Source of the DNA: Bacteroidales bacterium
Lineage (GTDB): Bacteria; Bacteroidota; Bacteroidia; Bacteroidales; VadinHA17
Assembly (NCBI GenBank): GCA_012517605.1
Contig: JAAYUS010000051.1
Location: forward strand, 1-35,296
Direction of reading: 5' to 3'
Length of the DNA: 35,296 nt
Shown here: positions 1 to 9,040 of the stretch, piece by piece
Layout: each line of letters starts with the position of its first letter
Numbering within the stretch: position 1 is the stretch's first letter
Notes under the pieces: generated by a model
Database searches by the model: none
Told to the model about the DNA's origin: nothing
The model's input: the letters and a program-made list of their open reading frames with translations, nothing else
Translations under genes and position numbers: made by a program

Positions 1-3
1 TTA

Positions 4-31
4 TTTTAACCCCGGCACCACGTGGTTAAAA
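4..31. repeat. Inverted repeat near window edge
   Basis: Perfect 8-base arms TTTTAACC (4-11) and GGTTAAAA (24-31) flank a 12-base loop that itself contains the palindrome CCACGTGG (18-25). It lies about 170 bases beyond the stop of the minus-strand oxidoreductase gene. It could be a transcript-end hairpin or part of an intergenic repeat. The stem is AT-rich and the adjacent gene lies off the window, so its role cannot be settled. I see no gene between 1 and 200. Confidence 0.3.
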
Positions 32-200
32 AGAACCAACGCCAAGGGGTTTTGGACGCAGGCTCTAGAATATGAAGAAGTAAATATTGGTATTAGTATC
101 CGTAAATATATTCCCTGGAATGATTAAGACAGATATTACTGCGGGATATTCCGTAAATTGAGTCCATGCCGGAGAATGAGCACTGATGCATCTGAAAGCA

Positions 201-1574
201 TTATTTCCAGAGATTTTCCCCGTATTCCCAACCTTTTCTGGCTGGCTCCTTAATATAGGCATCCAGTTCGGGATGATTCCTGACCTTCATATTTGCAGCA
301 TCATATTCAATTCTGGTATTGAATCTTTGTGCAAGAACACCAATGTGGGCCATCTCCACCAGCCCTGCCGAATAATCAAAATTCGATCCCGGCAGTTTAT
401 TGTTCTTGATGGCGTCGACCCATTCGCGCTGCGGGTTTTCCTCAAATGTCCTCGGGATGGTCTGAGCCGGCAGATTTTTCTGAAATTCGGTCCATTCTTC
501 TCCGGGCAATAAAATCTTGGGTGTATTTGGACGACCGCCTGTCATCAGGCAATGTTTGTCACCAACCATTATCATTCCGCTTCCTGGCAAAGTATCAAGA
601 TGCCATTCAGGACGATTCTCAGGTTTCAATCCTCCCTCGTACCAACGCATTGTAACAGGAACCTTATTTCCGCGAGCCGGGAAATCCCAGCGAATTATTG
701 CCTTATCAGATACAAATCCGGTATCAGGAACGGGTGTTTTGAACTCAGTTTCAGCTACAACAGGCAACCCCAGATCGAGCGACCAGTAAGGAGCATCGAG
801 GGTATGGCAGCACCAGTCCCCCATTTCGCCATTGCCGAAATCGAACCAGCCGCGCCAGGTTTTTGGTGCATAAATGCTATTGTAGGGGCGGAAGGCAGCA
901 GGGCCCAGCCACAAATCCCAATCGAGATATTCAGGCACAGGCTCTTCAGGCGGTGGAAAACTTGCAGGCTTGTCGAAATATTGTCCTTTGCCAAAAGACG
1001 GGCCATCAAACCAGGCTATCACCTCAGTAACATTGCCCAGTATTCCGGCGTCATACCATTCCTTAACCTGACGGATGCCGTTTGTTGCATGTCCCTGGTT
1101 AGCCAGCTGAGTTACTACTTTATAGTATTTGGCTGCTTTCCGGAGTGTCCTTAATTGCCACACATTGTGTGCCAGTGGTTTTTCAACAATCACATGTTTG
1201 CCAAGCTCCATCGCAGCCATTGCAGCCGGGAAATGTGTATGGTCGGGAGTGCAGACCATCACTGCATCAATTTCCTTGTGCATCCTGTCAAACATCACCC
1301 TGAAATCTTTAAAGCGCCTGGCATCCGGCATTGCTTTAAAACCATCAGCAGCCCTGTTGTCATCAACATCGCACAATGCGACGATATTTTCGTTCCAGAG
1401 CGGATCCTTCTGATTGATCAGTCTTCCCCAGTTACCTCCACCCTGCCCTCCAACGCCAATAACTGCAACATTTAACCTGTTTGCCGGTGAAGCACTTATC
1501 AGGCCGGGAATAAAAAAAGCACCTGCAGTAAATGTTCCTGCTGACTTAAGAAAATCTCTCCTCGTTGTCTTCAT
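201..1574 (-). CDS. Gfo/Idh/MocA family oxidoreductase, Tat-exported
   Basis: Predicted NAD(P)-dependent oxidoreductase of 457 residues that probably acts on a sugar or sugar derivative in the periplasm. The N-terminus carries a twin-arginine signal (TRRDFLK, residues 4-10) and a hydrophobic stretch ending near residue 30. The Rossmann fold starts at about residue 34 with NVAVIGVGGQGGG. The family EKP motif, whose Lys is the usual catalytic residue, is at 131-133 (IVEKPLAHN). The C-terminal half matches the long Bacteroidota/Planctomycetes Gfo/Idh form. The gene is preceded by about 200 bases and may have its own promoter, but it lies in line with the transporter gene upstream. The substrate cannot be read from the sequence. 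Family call is firm; function within the family is open. Confidence 0.93.
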   Translation of the reverse strand: MKTTRRDFLKSAGTFTAGAFFIPGLISASPANRLNVAVIGVGGQGGGNWGRLINQKDPLWNENIVALCDVDDNRAADGFKAMPDARRFKDFRVMFDRMHKEIDAVMVCTPDHTHFPAAMAAMELGKHVIVEKPLAHNVWQLRTLRKAAKYYKVVTQLANQGHATNGIRQVKEWYDAGILGNVTEVIAWFDGPSFGKGQYFDKPASFPPPEEPVPEYLDWDLWLGPAAFRPYNSIYAPKTWRGWFDFGNGEMGDWCCHTLDAPYWSLDLGLPVVAETEFKTPVPDTGFVSDKAIIRWDFPARGNKVPVTMRWYEGGLKPENRPEWHLDTLPGSGMIMVGDKHCLMTGGRPNTPKILLPGEEWTEFQKNLPAQTIPRTFEENPQREWVDAIKNNKLPGSNFDYSAGLVEMAHIGVLAQRFNTRIEYDAANMKVRNHPELDAYIKEPARKGWEYGENLWK

Positions 1575-1780
1575 GGTTGTTGATGGTCTTAATGATTTGA
1601 TTTTTAAGTATCAGATAAATATAGCTAACCCGATTTTATCATCTTGAATTATTCAGGCATATAAATATAATCAATTTTGTTGCAAATATGTCAGCCTGAC
1701 AGATATATCGCCCTTGCTAAAATTACGGATCAAAAAAATGTTGTGGCAGTTAAAGAAGCGGAGAGCATGCACGCTTATAA

Positions 1781-3064
1781 TTATTCACTGCGCTCCCTGA
1801 ATTCACCCATTGTCCTGGTAAATATCCAGATAGCAGCTATCCCCAGTATGGTATGAACAGCGAGAGTGTACATAATGTACTGAGGTTTTCCTCCCCTTTC
1901 AAAAACTCCAAGTAATCCGGTATATAATCCACTTAACAATGCACCGATGGCAGTTGCCAGAAAGCTGGTACCCATATATAAACCTGCTTTTTCCTTTGGT
2001 GCAATCCACATTATGTATTCCTGGATCCTTGGTGAGGATGTCATTTCCCCGACAGCAAAAAGGAATACGCCGAGAAATACCAGACTGGCTGACATAGTAG
2101 CTGAAAGACCCAGAACGATAAATCCGGCAGAGGCAACTGAAAGGCCAAAGAGGAACGACGGTATTGCAGGCCGTTTCTCAAAAATCCTTGAGACGACTAC
2201 CTGGAAAAGAATTATGATATAGCCTGTGTGCGAAATAGCTTCAGCATTTATCATCCGGACTCCATCCTTCTGATGCGAAATTACGCTGGCCACTGTTTCA
2301 CCGAGAACACCTTTAACAGTCTGGTACAAAGCAGCGGTATTGAGATGATCATTTATATATACAGCCAATATATTGAAAAACGACCAGAAAGGCAGCCAGA
2401 AGAAAAGACCCAGAAGTATTATGAAGATAAGAAATTTGACATCAGAAAGCGCTTCTTTCATATCCCTGAATTTCTTACTGAGAGATACTCCTTCAATATC
2501 GCGGGCAGGTTCTTTATAAAATAAAAGCGTAATTATTAACATTAATCCAATAGTACCGGCAGCAGTGTAAAAAACATAATCCCACGATATTGCATGTAGC
2601 TTACCCATAACGATCGGGCCGATCGAGGCGCCTATATTGACCATGGCATAATAGACACCGAAACCCAGAGTCTTATTGGTTGAATCAGTGGTTGCACGAA
2701 CGGTAGCTGCGATCAATGGTTTGAATATTCCCGCTGCCAGACCTATTGAAAGCATCGTCAGGGCAATCCCCGAAAATGTTCTGGTTACTATCAGTAACAG
2801 TATGGATGGCAGATATGCCAGGTATGAAACGATCAACATTTTTTTGAAACCGTACTTATCAGCTATAGTCCCCGAGAAAATAGGAGTCAGATAAGAAAGC
2901 AAAAGGAATATACTTTGTATTATGCCAAGATCTCCTTTCGAAAAGCCAAGTTGCTGAAGGTAAATACCAAAACTCATATATATGCCATAATAGGCGAACC
3001 TTTCCAGAATCTCAATGAGGTTTGCTGTCCAGAATACTCCGGGGAATTTTGATCTATTACTCAT
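1781..3064 (-). CDS. POT-like MFS peptide transporter
   Basis: Integral inner-membrane transporter of 427 residues with about 12 hydrophobic segments. Near the N-terminus it has EILERFAYYG, which fits the ExxERFxYYG signature of proton-dependent oligopeptide transporters (POT/PTR branch of the major facilitator superfamily). The loop GTIADKYGFKK resembles the MFS loop 2-3 motif (GxxADrxGrr). It starts 34 bases after the peptidase T stop on the same strand, so the two genes are probably cotranscribed and would import and cleave small peptides. It is shorter than many POT members (about 450-500 residues). A non-peptide substrate is possible, but neighbour and motif agree on peptides. Confidence 0.85.
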   Translation of the reverse strand: MSNRSKFPGVFWTANLIEILERFAYYGIYMSFGIYLQQLGFSKGDLGIIQSIFLLLSYLTPIFSGTIADKYGFKKMLIVSYLAYLPSILLLIVTRTFSGIALTMLSIGLAAGIFKPLIAATVRATTDSTNKTLGFGVYYAMVNIGASIGPIVMGKLHAISWDYVFYTAAGTIGLMLIITLLFYKEPARDIEGVSLSKKFRDMKEALSDVKFLIFIILLGLFFWLPFWSFFNILAVYINDHLNTAALYQTVKGVLGETVASVISHQKDGVRMINAEAISHTGYIIILFQVVVSRIFEKRPAIPSFLFGLSVASAGFIVLGLSATMSASLVFLGVFLFAVGEMTSSPRIQEYIMWIAPKEKAGLYMGTSFLATAIGALLSGLYTGLLGVFERGGKPQYIMYTLAVHTILGIAAIWIFTRTMGEFRERSE

Positions 3065-3098
3065 TTTTCAGAAATTAATAATTTCAGAAATATTTCTT

Positions 3099-4334
3099 TT
3101 ATCCATAATTTTCAGCATACAGGGAGGCGATCCTTATAATAACTTTTGTTGCTGCTACCATGCTCTCGAGAGGTATATATTCAAATTTCCCATGATAATT
3201 ATGCCCTCCTGTAAAGATATTCGGGCAGGGAACACCCATATAAGATAACCGTGAACCATCTGTCCCACCCCTGACAGGCATCATCTTTGCCTTAATTCCA
3301 AGCTCTTCAATAGCTTTGCATGCAATCTCGACGATATGAAAAACCGGTTCTATCTTCTCGCGCATATTGAAATACTGATCCCTGATTTCGGGCTTGACAG
3401 TTCCAGCCGGGTACTTACGGTTTAGGAGGCCTGCAATATCATATATCAAAGCTTTTTTATCCTCGAACTTTTGCCTGTCATGGTCGCGGATAATGTACTC
3501 TATAACAGTATTTTCAACTGTCCCCTCTATTTTCGTGAGATGAAAAAACCCTTCATAGTCTGTAGTAAATTCAGGTCTTTGACCCACAGGGAGCAAGTCG
3601 ATGAATTCTTTGGCAACCAGAAGGGAATTTATCATTTTGTCTTTAGCAGATCCGGGGTGTATGTTCCTTCCCTGGATATTTATAAGTGCTTTTGCGGCAT
3701 TGAAATTCTCGTATTCAAGCTCCCCTATCTCACCCCCGTCGATAGTGTAAGCATATTCTGCACCGAACTTTTTGACATCAAAAAAGTCCACACCTCTGCC
3801 GACTTCCTCGTCCGGCGTAAATCCGACCCTTACAGTACCATGATAAATTTCAGGATGGTTAACCATGTATTCCATGGCAGTCATTATTTCGGCAATACCG
3901 GCTTTGTCATCGGCGCCGAGCAATGTAGTTCCGTCTGTTGTAATGATTGTCTGCCCTTTATATTGCTTTATTTCCGGGAAATCAGATGATTTAAGAGTAA
4001 GTCCCGTGATCTCGTTAAGCAAAATATCCTCACCATTATAATTATCAACGACTCTGGGATTAACGTTTGTGCCCGACATATCAGGACTGGTGTCCATATG
4101 TGAAAGGAAACCGATTACAGGAATATTTTTTTCAATATTTGAAGGTAATGTAGCCATTACGTATCCATAGTTATCAATTGAAATGTCGGTCAATCCTATT
4201 TGTTTAAGCTCATCAGCCAGCATTTCTGCAAGTATAAACTGTTTCTTTGAACTAGGGAACTCTGTTGAATCTGAATCCGACTGGGTATCAACTCTGGCAT
4301 ATCGTAAGAAACGTTCAAGAATTTTCTCCTTCAT
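3099..4334 (-). CDS. pepT: Peptidase T (tripeptide aminopeptidase)
   Basis: Cytosolic M20-family zinc peptidase that removes the N-terminal residue from tripeptides. Length is 411 residues, as is usual for PepT. Metal and catalytic sites are all visible: His79 and Asp81 in GFLSHMDTSPDMSG, bridging Asp142 in LGADDKAG, catalytic Glu176 and ligand Glu177 in PDEEVGRG, Asp199 in TIDGGEIGELE, and a C-terminal His in FTGGHNYHGKFE. The dimerisation domain lies between the last two. There is no signal peptide. It is the first gene of a likely two-gene unit with the peptide transporter downstream (34-base gap), and the region 4335-4577 holds the divergent promoters for this gene and the DUF5916 gene. 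Confidence 0.95.
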   Translation of the reverse strand: MKEKILERFLRYARVDTQSDSDSTEFPSSKKQFILAEMLADELKQIGLTDISIDNYGYVMATLPSNIEKNIPVIGFLSHMDTSPDMSGTNVNPRVVDNYNGEDILLNEITGLTLKSSDFPEIKQYKGQTIITTDGTTLLGADDKAGIAEIMTAMEYMVNHPEIYHGTVRVGFTPDEEVGRGVDFFDVKKFGAEYAYTIDGGEIGELEYENFNAAKALINIQGRNIHPGSAKDKMINSLLVAKEFIDLLPVGQRPEFTTDYEGFFHLTKIEGTVENTVIEYIIRDHDRQKFEDKKALIYDIAGLLNRKYPAGTVKPEIRDQYFNMREKIEPVFHIVEIACKAIEELGIKAKMMPVRGGTDGSRLSYMGVPCPNIFTGGHNYHGKFEYIPLESMVAATKVIIRIASLYAENYG

Positions 4335-4577
4335 TGTTATTTAATTTTCATATGTTAAAAATACTGATTATTCGGGCCTGAAAAATTATTATAATTTAAA
4401 TCATGCTGACAATCGGCCGGAAATTCAGGTTGAAGGAAATCTCATTTTGAAAGCGCAAGCTGTTTTTTGCTTCGCGAAAAAAATTCCGGGGTAACACAGG
4501 AGAAATTACAATATTTAGCCTGATGAAGCATTCAATTGATGGATTCTTTTTCTATTTTCGGAACTTTTAATATAAAA

Positions 4578-6755
4578 ATGCTCAACCCTTCACGACTCCT
4601 TCTCATTTGTGCAGTTTTTCTTCTTGGAGAAATAATAGTTTATTCCCAGGTGAAGGCTGTGAACCGGAATAATTACCGTATTAACATTTCCTATACAAGC
4701 GAGCCAATAAAGATCGACGGAGTATTGAATGAACAATCCTGGCAGGATTCAGAAAAAGCTGAAAATTTCACGCGGGTGACACCGGTCGATACTGGTTATG
4801 CAGTTGCACAGACAACTGTTGTGATCACTTATGATAAATCTTATCTATATGTGGGGGCTGTCTGTTATGATCCTTCACCAGGGAAAAGACCTGTGGAATC
4901 ACTCCGCAGGGATTTTGAGTTCACCAGGAATGACAATTTCAGGGTACACATTGATACCTACAATAACCTTACCAACGGCTATGCCTTTGGTGTATCTGCC
5001 GCCGGAGCACAGAGCGACGGGGTGATAAATAACGGAAGCGTATCAAGTTTTACCTGGGATACTAAATGGAAATCTGCGGTGAAAAGCTATAGCGACCACT
5101 GGGTGGCTGAAATGGCCATCCCTTTCCGAAGTCTCCGCTATTTCGAAGGAGAAAATGAATGGGGGATCAACTTTGGCAGGCTCGATCTTAAAACAAACGA
5201 AAAATCCGCATGGGCTCCTGTCCCGCGGCAGTTTCCGCATAACTCCCTTCCCTATGCAGGAACGCTGGTCTGGGATAAGCCCCTTGATAAAGCCGGATTA
5301 AGGTTATCTGTTATCCCGTATTTCACCTCAAAAGTCATTAAAAATACCGAGGCAGATGAAACTACAAAATGGAAATGGAATGCAGGCTTTGATACAAAAA
5401 TGATATTGTCCACATCAATGAACCTCGACCTGACAGTCAATCCCGATTATTCCCAGGTTGAGGAAGACAGGCAGCAGACCAACCTCGACAGGTTTGAATT
5501 GTTCTTTCCTGAGAGACGGCAGTTTTTTCTTGAGAACAGTGACCTGTTCGCCAATCTCGGTAACAGCAAGGCACAGCCTTTTTTCTCAAGGAGGATCGGA
5601 CTTAATGTCCCGATAAATTTCGGTGGAAGACTGACCGGAAGGATTGGTAATAAATGGAGGATCGGCATGATGGATATGCAAACCGGATCTAAAGATGATA
5701 ACCTGGCCAGCAATTATGCGGTGGCTGTCCTGCAACGTGAGATCTTCAGCCGTTCCAGCATTGTCGGATTTCTGGTGAATAAGGAGATCACCCAGTCATA
5801 CAGTGATACTGCGTTCACTGCAAACCATTACAACAGGGTGGCTGGACTCGAATATAATTTTGCCAGCACGGATAACCGCTGGCAGGGCAAAACATTCTTT
5901 CACCAGTCGTTTTACCCGGGGGCTGGAAAAAATGCCGCTGCTTTTTCAGGAAATATAGGCTATTTCTCACAATATCTGAAAGCTTCCATCAGCCAGTCGT
6001 ATATAGGATCGGACTATATAGCCGAAGCAGGTTATATCAGAAGGACAGGACTTTTTGAGATCACTCCATCTGTCAGTTACCTTTTCTATCCATCACATTC
6101 AGAAAAGATTATCAGTCATGGACCAGGTGCAAACTTCAATGTTGTCTTTGATCCAGAATTCAAACTTACCGATCGGGAAACCGAATTTTCATATACCATT
6201 GGATGGAAGAATAAAAGCCAGCTGTCAGTCAGCATGCAGGAAGAGTTCATTCTGCTCAGCAGTGATTTCGACCCGACCAATACAGGAGGTGAGAAACTTG
6301 ATGCGGGAGAGCGGTTTCACTGGAATAGCGCACAGGCCGGATTTACCTCCGATGACAGGAAATTATTTAACTACAAACTGTCTACCGGAATTGGAGGATA
6401 TTATAACGGGAATCGCTGGTTTTTTAACGGACAGATGAATTACCGTGTACAACCATACGGGAGCATCGGCATGATAATAAATTATAACAATATCTCCCTG
6501 CCAGATCCATACAACAGTGCAAAGCTGATCCTTTTGGGACCAACGCTGGATATTACCTTTACGGATAAAGTGTTTCTGACCACATTTATTCAATATAACA
6601 ATCAGATTGATAACGTGAATATGAATATCCGTTTCCAGTGGCGTTTTGCGCCAGTATCGGATTTGTTTATCGTGTACACAGGCAATTCCTATTCTGATAA
6701 TTTCGTGAACAAGAACAGGGGGCTGGTTGTCAAGCTGTCCTACTGGTTTAATTAA
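4578..6755 (+). CDS. DUF5916 protein with CBM9-like domain
   Basis: Large exported protein, about 725 residues. From the Met at 4578 it begins with a clear signal peptide (Arg-Leu-rich start, then a hydrophobic core, cleavage near YSQ). In-frame starts at 4536 (TTG) and 4539 (ATG) would add 13-14 residues before a normal signal peptide, so I prefer 4578. The first ~200 mature residues look like a family-9 carbohydrate-binding/DOMON-type sandwich (IDGVLNEQSWQDSEKAENF, with YDKSYLYVGAVCYDP). The rest is rich in alternating aromatic strands and ends in a Trp-Phe-Asn C-terminus, as in DUF5916 outer-membrane barrel proteins. The C-terminal aromatic fits insertion by the barrel assembly machinery. 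Role unknown. Transcribed divergently from pepT. Confidence 0.88.
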   Translation: MLNPSRLLLICAVFLLGEIIVYSQVKAVNRNNYRINISYTSEPIKIDGVLNEQSWQDSEKAENFTRVTPVDTGYAVAQTTVVITYDKSYLYVGAVCYDPSPGKRPVESLRRDFEFTRNDNFRVHIDTYNNLTNGYAFGVSAAGAQSDGVINNGSVSSFTWDTKWKSAVKSYSDHWVAEMAIPFRSLRYFEGENEWGINFGRLDLKTNEKSAWAPVPRQFPHNSLPYAGTLVWDKPLDKAGLRLSVIPYFTSKVIKNTEADETTKWKWNAGFDTKMILSTSMNLDLTVNPDYSQVEEDRQQTNLDRFELFFPERRQFFLENSDLFANLGNSKAQPFFSRRIGLNVPINFGGRLTGRIGNKWRIGMMDMQTGSKDDNLASNYAVAVLQREIFSRSSIVGFLVNKEITQSYSDTAFTANHYNRVAGLEYNFASTDNRWQGKTFFHQSFYPGAGKNAAAFSGNIGYFSQYLKASISQSYIGSDYIAEAGYIRRTGLFEITPSVSYLFYPSHSEKIISHGPGANFNVVFDPEFKLTDRETEFSYTIGWKNKSQLSVSMQEEFILLSSDFDPTNTGGEKLDAGERFHWNSAQAGFTSDDRKLFNYKLSTGIGGYYNGNRWFFNGQMNYRVQPYGSIGMIINYNNISLPDPYNSAKLILLGPTLDITFTDKVFLTTFIQYNNQIDNVNMNIRFQWRFAPVSDLFIVYTGNSYSDNFVNKNRGLVVKLSYWFN

Positions 6756-6757
6756 AC

Positions 6758-6789
6758 TGACTGATCACCATCCAGACTGAGATCAGTCA
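6758..6789 (+). terminator. Hairpin just after the DUF5916 gene
   Basis: Perfect 9-base inverted repeat, TGACTGATC (6758-6766) and GATCAGTCA (6781-6789), with a 14-base loop, beginning 3 bases after the stop codon. The position suits a transcript end or 3' stabiliser between convergent genes. No T-run follows, so a classic intrinsic terminator is not shown. The rest of the 6756-6940 gap holds nothing I recognise. Confidence 0.4.
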
Positions 6790-6940
6790 TGGAAAAATCA
6801 ATTTAACATACATTCTGGTTCATTACCCACCATATACGAAATTCAATGAGAGAGTACTCAGACCTTTGATGAGACAGATAAATTACGCAACGGCGCCCAG
6901 CCTATCGGTCAGTTTGTCTTTGAGGATTCTGTAGTGTATT

Positions 6941-8779
6941 TTATTTGCCCAGTTCCAGAATAAGTTCTCCTTTGGCAGGTATTGTTACTTCTTCTGAAAT
7001 ATTATATGCGGCTGAAGTAATTACGTCCCTCCCGGTCGTAAAGCTTCCGGTAATATCAGAAAAACGATCTGTCTTCACAGTCTGGTCCGCCAATGAACTG
7101 TTCAGCATAACCATTACAGTATGACCATCTTTAACACGTGCATATACATATACACCATTCCTTGGAGCGTAGTGTATCATTTTTCCCTCTGTAACGGCCG
7201 GGCTTGTTTTTCTCCATTGTAGAAGTTTCTGCAAATAATCCCATGCTTCATTCTGCATTTCAGTTCTTCCGCTTTTCGAAAAAAGATCAGTTTTATCATC
7301 TGGCCATCCGCCCGGGAAATCCTTCCGTAAATTACCATCCCCTTCCTCCTTAACACCAGTCATTAGAATTTCTGTTCCATAAAAGATCTGTGGAATACCG
7401 CGGGTGGTAAGCAAAAAGGCAAGGCCCTGTTTAAAGCGCTTTAAGTCTGTTTCATCCTTACGGTTGAACCTGGTCATGTCATGATTATCCAAAAATATCA
7501 GGACATTGTATGGGTCAGGATAGATGAAATCCTGGGCTATGTCTTCAAAAATGTTGTTGAGATAACCATTGTCGGTCTTACTGTCAAATGCTGACTGAGT
7601 GATAAAAGTCAATGAAAAATCCATCGGAGTCTTTAGGTCGGAATCCTTATTGCTCAGACGAGAATTTTTCTGCCACCAGGCCGAGGATGTACTTTTGTTG
7701 TACCAGGTTTCTCCAACAATATTAAAATCAGGATATTCTGCATATATCTCCCTGTTCCACCTGGCCAGGAAATCGTAATCCAGATAGGAATATGTATCCT
7801 GTCGTATGCCGTCAATACGCGCGTATTCGATCCACCAGATCGTGTTTTGTATCAGATAAACTGCCAGGTGTGGATTGGTCTGGTTCAGGTCAGGCATGCT
7901 CCTTACAAACCATCCGTTTAAAAAAGCAGCCCTCTCCGAAGGCGCTGCATGAACATCCATTACAGACACAGTGGCATGGTTGGTTTGCACATAAACACCA
8001 TTGTTGTTTATCCAGTCTTTCGCAGGAAGGTCTTTCATCCACCAGTGTGAACTTCCACAATGGTTCAGCACCATATCCATTACTATCTTCAAGCCTTTGT
8101 CGTGGGCAGTTTTTGTAAAGGCTTTAAACTCTTCATTGGTTCCGAAACGCGGATCAATTTTATAATAATCTGTTATTGAATAACCATGGTATGAGCCTCC
8201 GGGCATTCTGTTTTCCTGAACCGGATTAAGCCAGATGGTGGTTATTCCCAGGTCTTTCAGGTAATCGAGATGTCGTGAGATTCCTTCCAGATCGCCACCA
8301 TGTCGTGCATTTGGATTTTGCCTGTTTACACTGACGTCCTCAAGATTGTCGTTGCCTGGATCGCCGTTCGCAAAGCGGTCAGGAGTAATAAGATACATGA
8401 CGTCCGCTGCGCTAAAACCCTGAGCTCCGGTCTTATCAGTTCTGGCCTCCAGAGGATAATTATATGTAAATCTATCCGCGCCGTTGGTAAATTCCAGCGG
8501 TACAGTACCCGGCTTTGTGCCAGGGGCAATATCTACATAAACAAACAAATAATTCGGATTTTCAGTTTTTGATACATTCAACACCTTTATGCCGGGATAT
8601 TTAATTTTGAGGCTGGCTTTGCTGATTTCCGGTCCATATACCAATATCTGAAGATTAGTATTCTTCATTCCGGTCCACCAGTTTGCAGGCTCGACACGTG
8701 TTACTGTAATTGCATTTACTGAAATGAGAGCCAAGGAGGCCCAAATGGAAAAGATGAGAGTAATTGCTTTTTTATTCAT
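6941..8779 (-). CDS. GH13 cyclomaltodextrinase/neopullulanase-like amylase
   Basis: Exported alpha-glucan hydrolase of 612 residues. Signal peptide about residues 1-23. A beta-sandwich N-terminal domain follows (about 24-115, as in cyclomaltodextrinases). The (beta/alpha)8 barrel starts near residue 125 (VMYLITPDRFANGD). All GH13 regions are present: region I DMVLNHCG (235-242), nucleophile Asp328 in DGIRQDTY, acid/base Glu357 in VGETWY, and transition-state Asp434 in FLDNHDMTRF. A C-terminal beta domain closes the protein. It probably releases short maltooligosaccharides from starch, pullulan or cyclodextrins in the periplasm or at the cell surface. No SusC/SusD pair lies in the window, so it is not in a classical starch locus here. 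The upstream 261-base gap contains a short dyad, TGCAT-N5-ATGCA (8851-8865), which could be an operator. Confidence 0.92.
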   Translation of the reverse strand: MNKKAITLIFSIWASLALISVNAITVTRVEPANWWTGMKNTNLQILVYGPEISKASLKIKYPGIKVLNVSKTENPNYLFVYVDIAPGTKPGTVPLEFTNGADRFTYNYPLEARTDKTGAQGFSAADVMYLITPDRFANGDPGNDNLEDVSVNRQNPNARHGGDLEGISRHLDYLKDLGITTIWLNPVQENRMPGGSYHGYSITDYYKIDPRFGTNEEFKAFTKTAHDKGLKIVMDMVLNHCGSSHWWMKDLPAKDWINNNGVYVQTNHATVSVMDVHAAPSERAAFLNGWFVRSMPDLNQTNPHLAVYLIQNTIWWIEYARIDGIRQDTYSYLDYDFLARWNREIYAEYPDFNIVGETWYNKSTSSAWWQKNSRLSNKDSDLKTPMDFSLTFITQSAFDSKTDNGYLNNIFEDIAQDFIYPDPYNVLIFLDNHDMTRFNRKDETDLKRFKQGLAFLLTTRGIPQIFYGTEILMTGVKEEGDGNLRKDFPGGWPDDKTDLFSKSGRTEMQNEAWDYLQKLLQWRKTSPAVTEGKMIHYAPRNGVYVYARVKDGHTVMVMLNSSLADQTVKTDRFSDITGSFTTGRDVITSAAYNISEEVTIPAKGELILELGK

Positions 8780-9040
8780 AGGATTAATCTATTATTCGAT
8801 TTTAAGTCCGGTTCTGATTGAAAATTCTGATTTTTCAAAATTGGCAAAAGTGCATTATTTATGCAATTTACTTGTTTTTATTTATGTCTTTCCTCTATAC
8901 AGGCAACAAATCCGCATATAAAGTCTCTTTGATTTGATCTGCCTCATTCCGGAAATGATGGCGGCGGTTCAGTCAAAAGTCAGAATAAATTGTATCAGAA
9001 GTGAAAATATCTCTCCTGAAGAATTCAGGAAAAGCCAATA

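Noticed and set aside
552-1154. 200-codon plus-strand frame opposite the Gfo/Idh/MocA gene
   Set aside because: It lies fully within a well-supported minus-strand gene and its product has no recognisable domain; it is a shadow frame.
3471-3989. 172-codon plus-strand frame opposite pepT
   Set aside because: Antisense to a gene with every catalytic residue intact; no family features in the translation.
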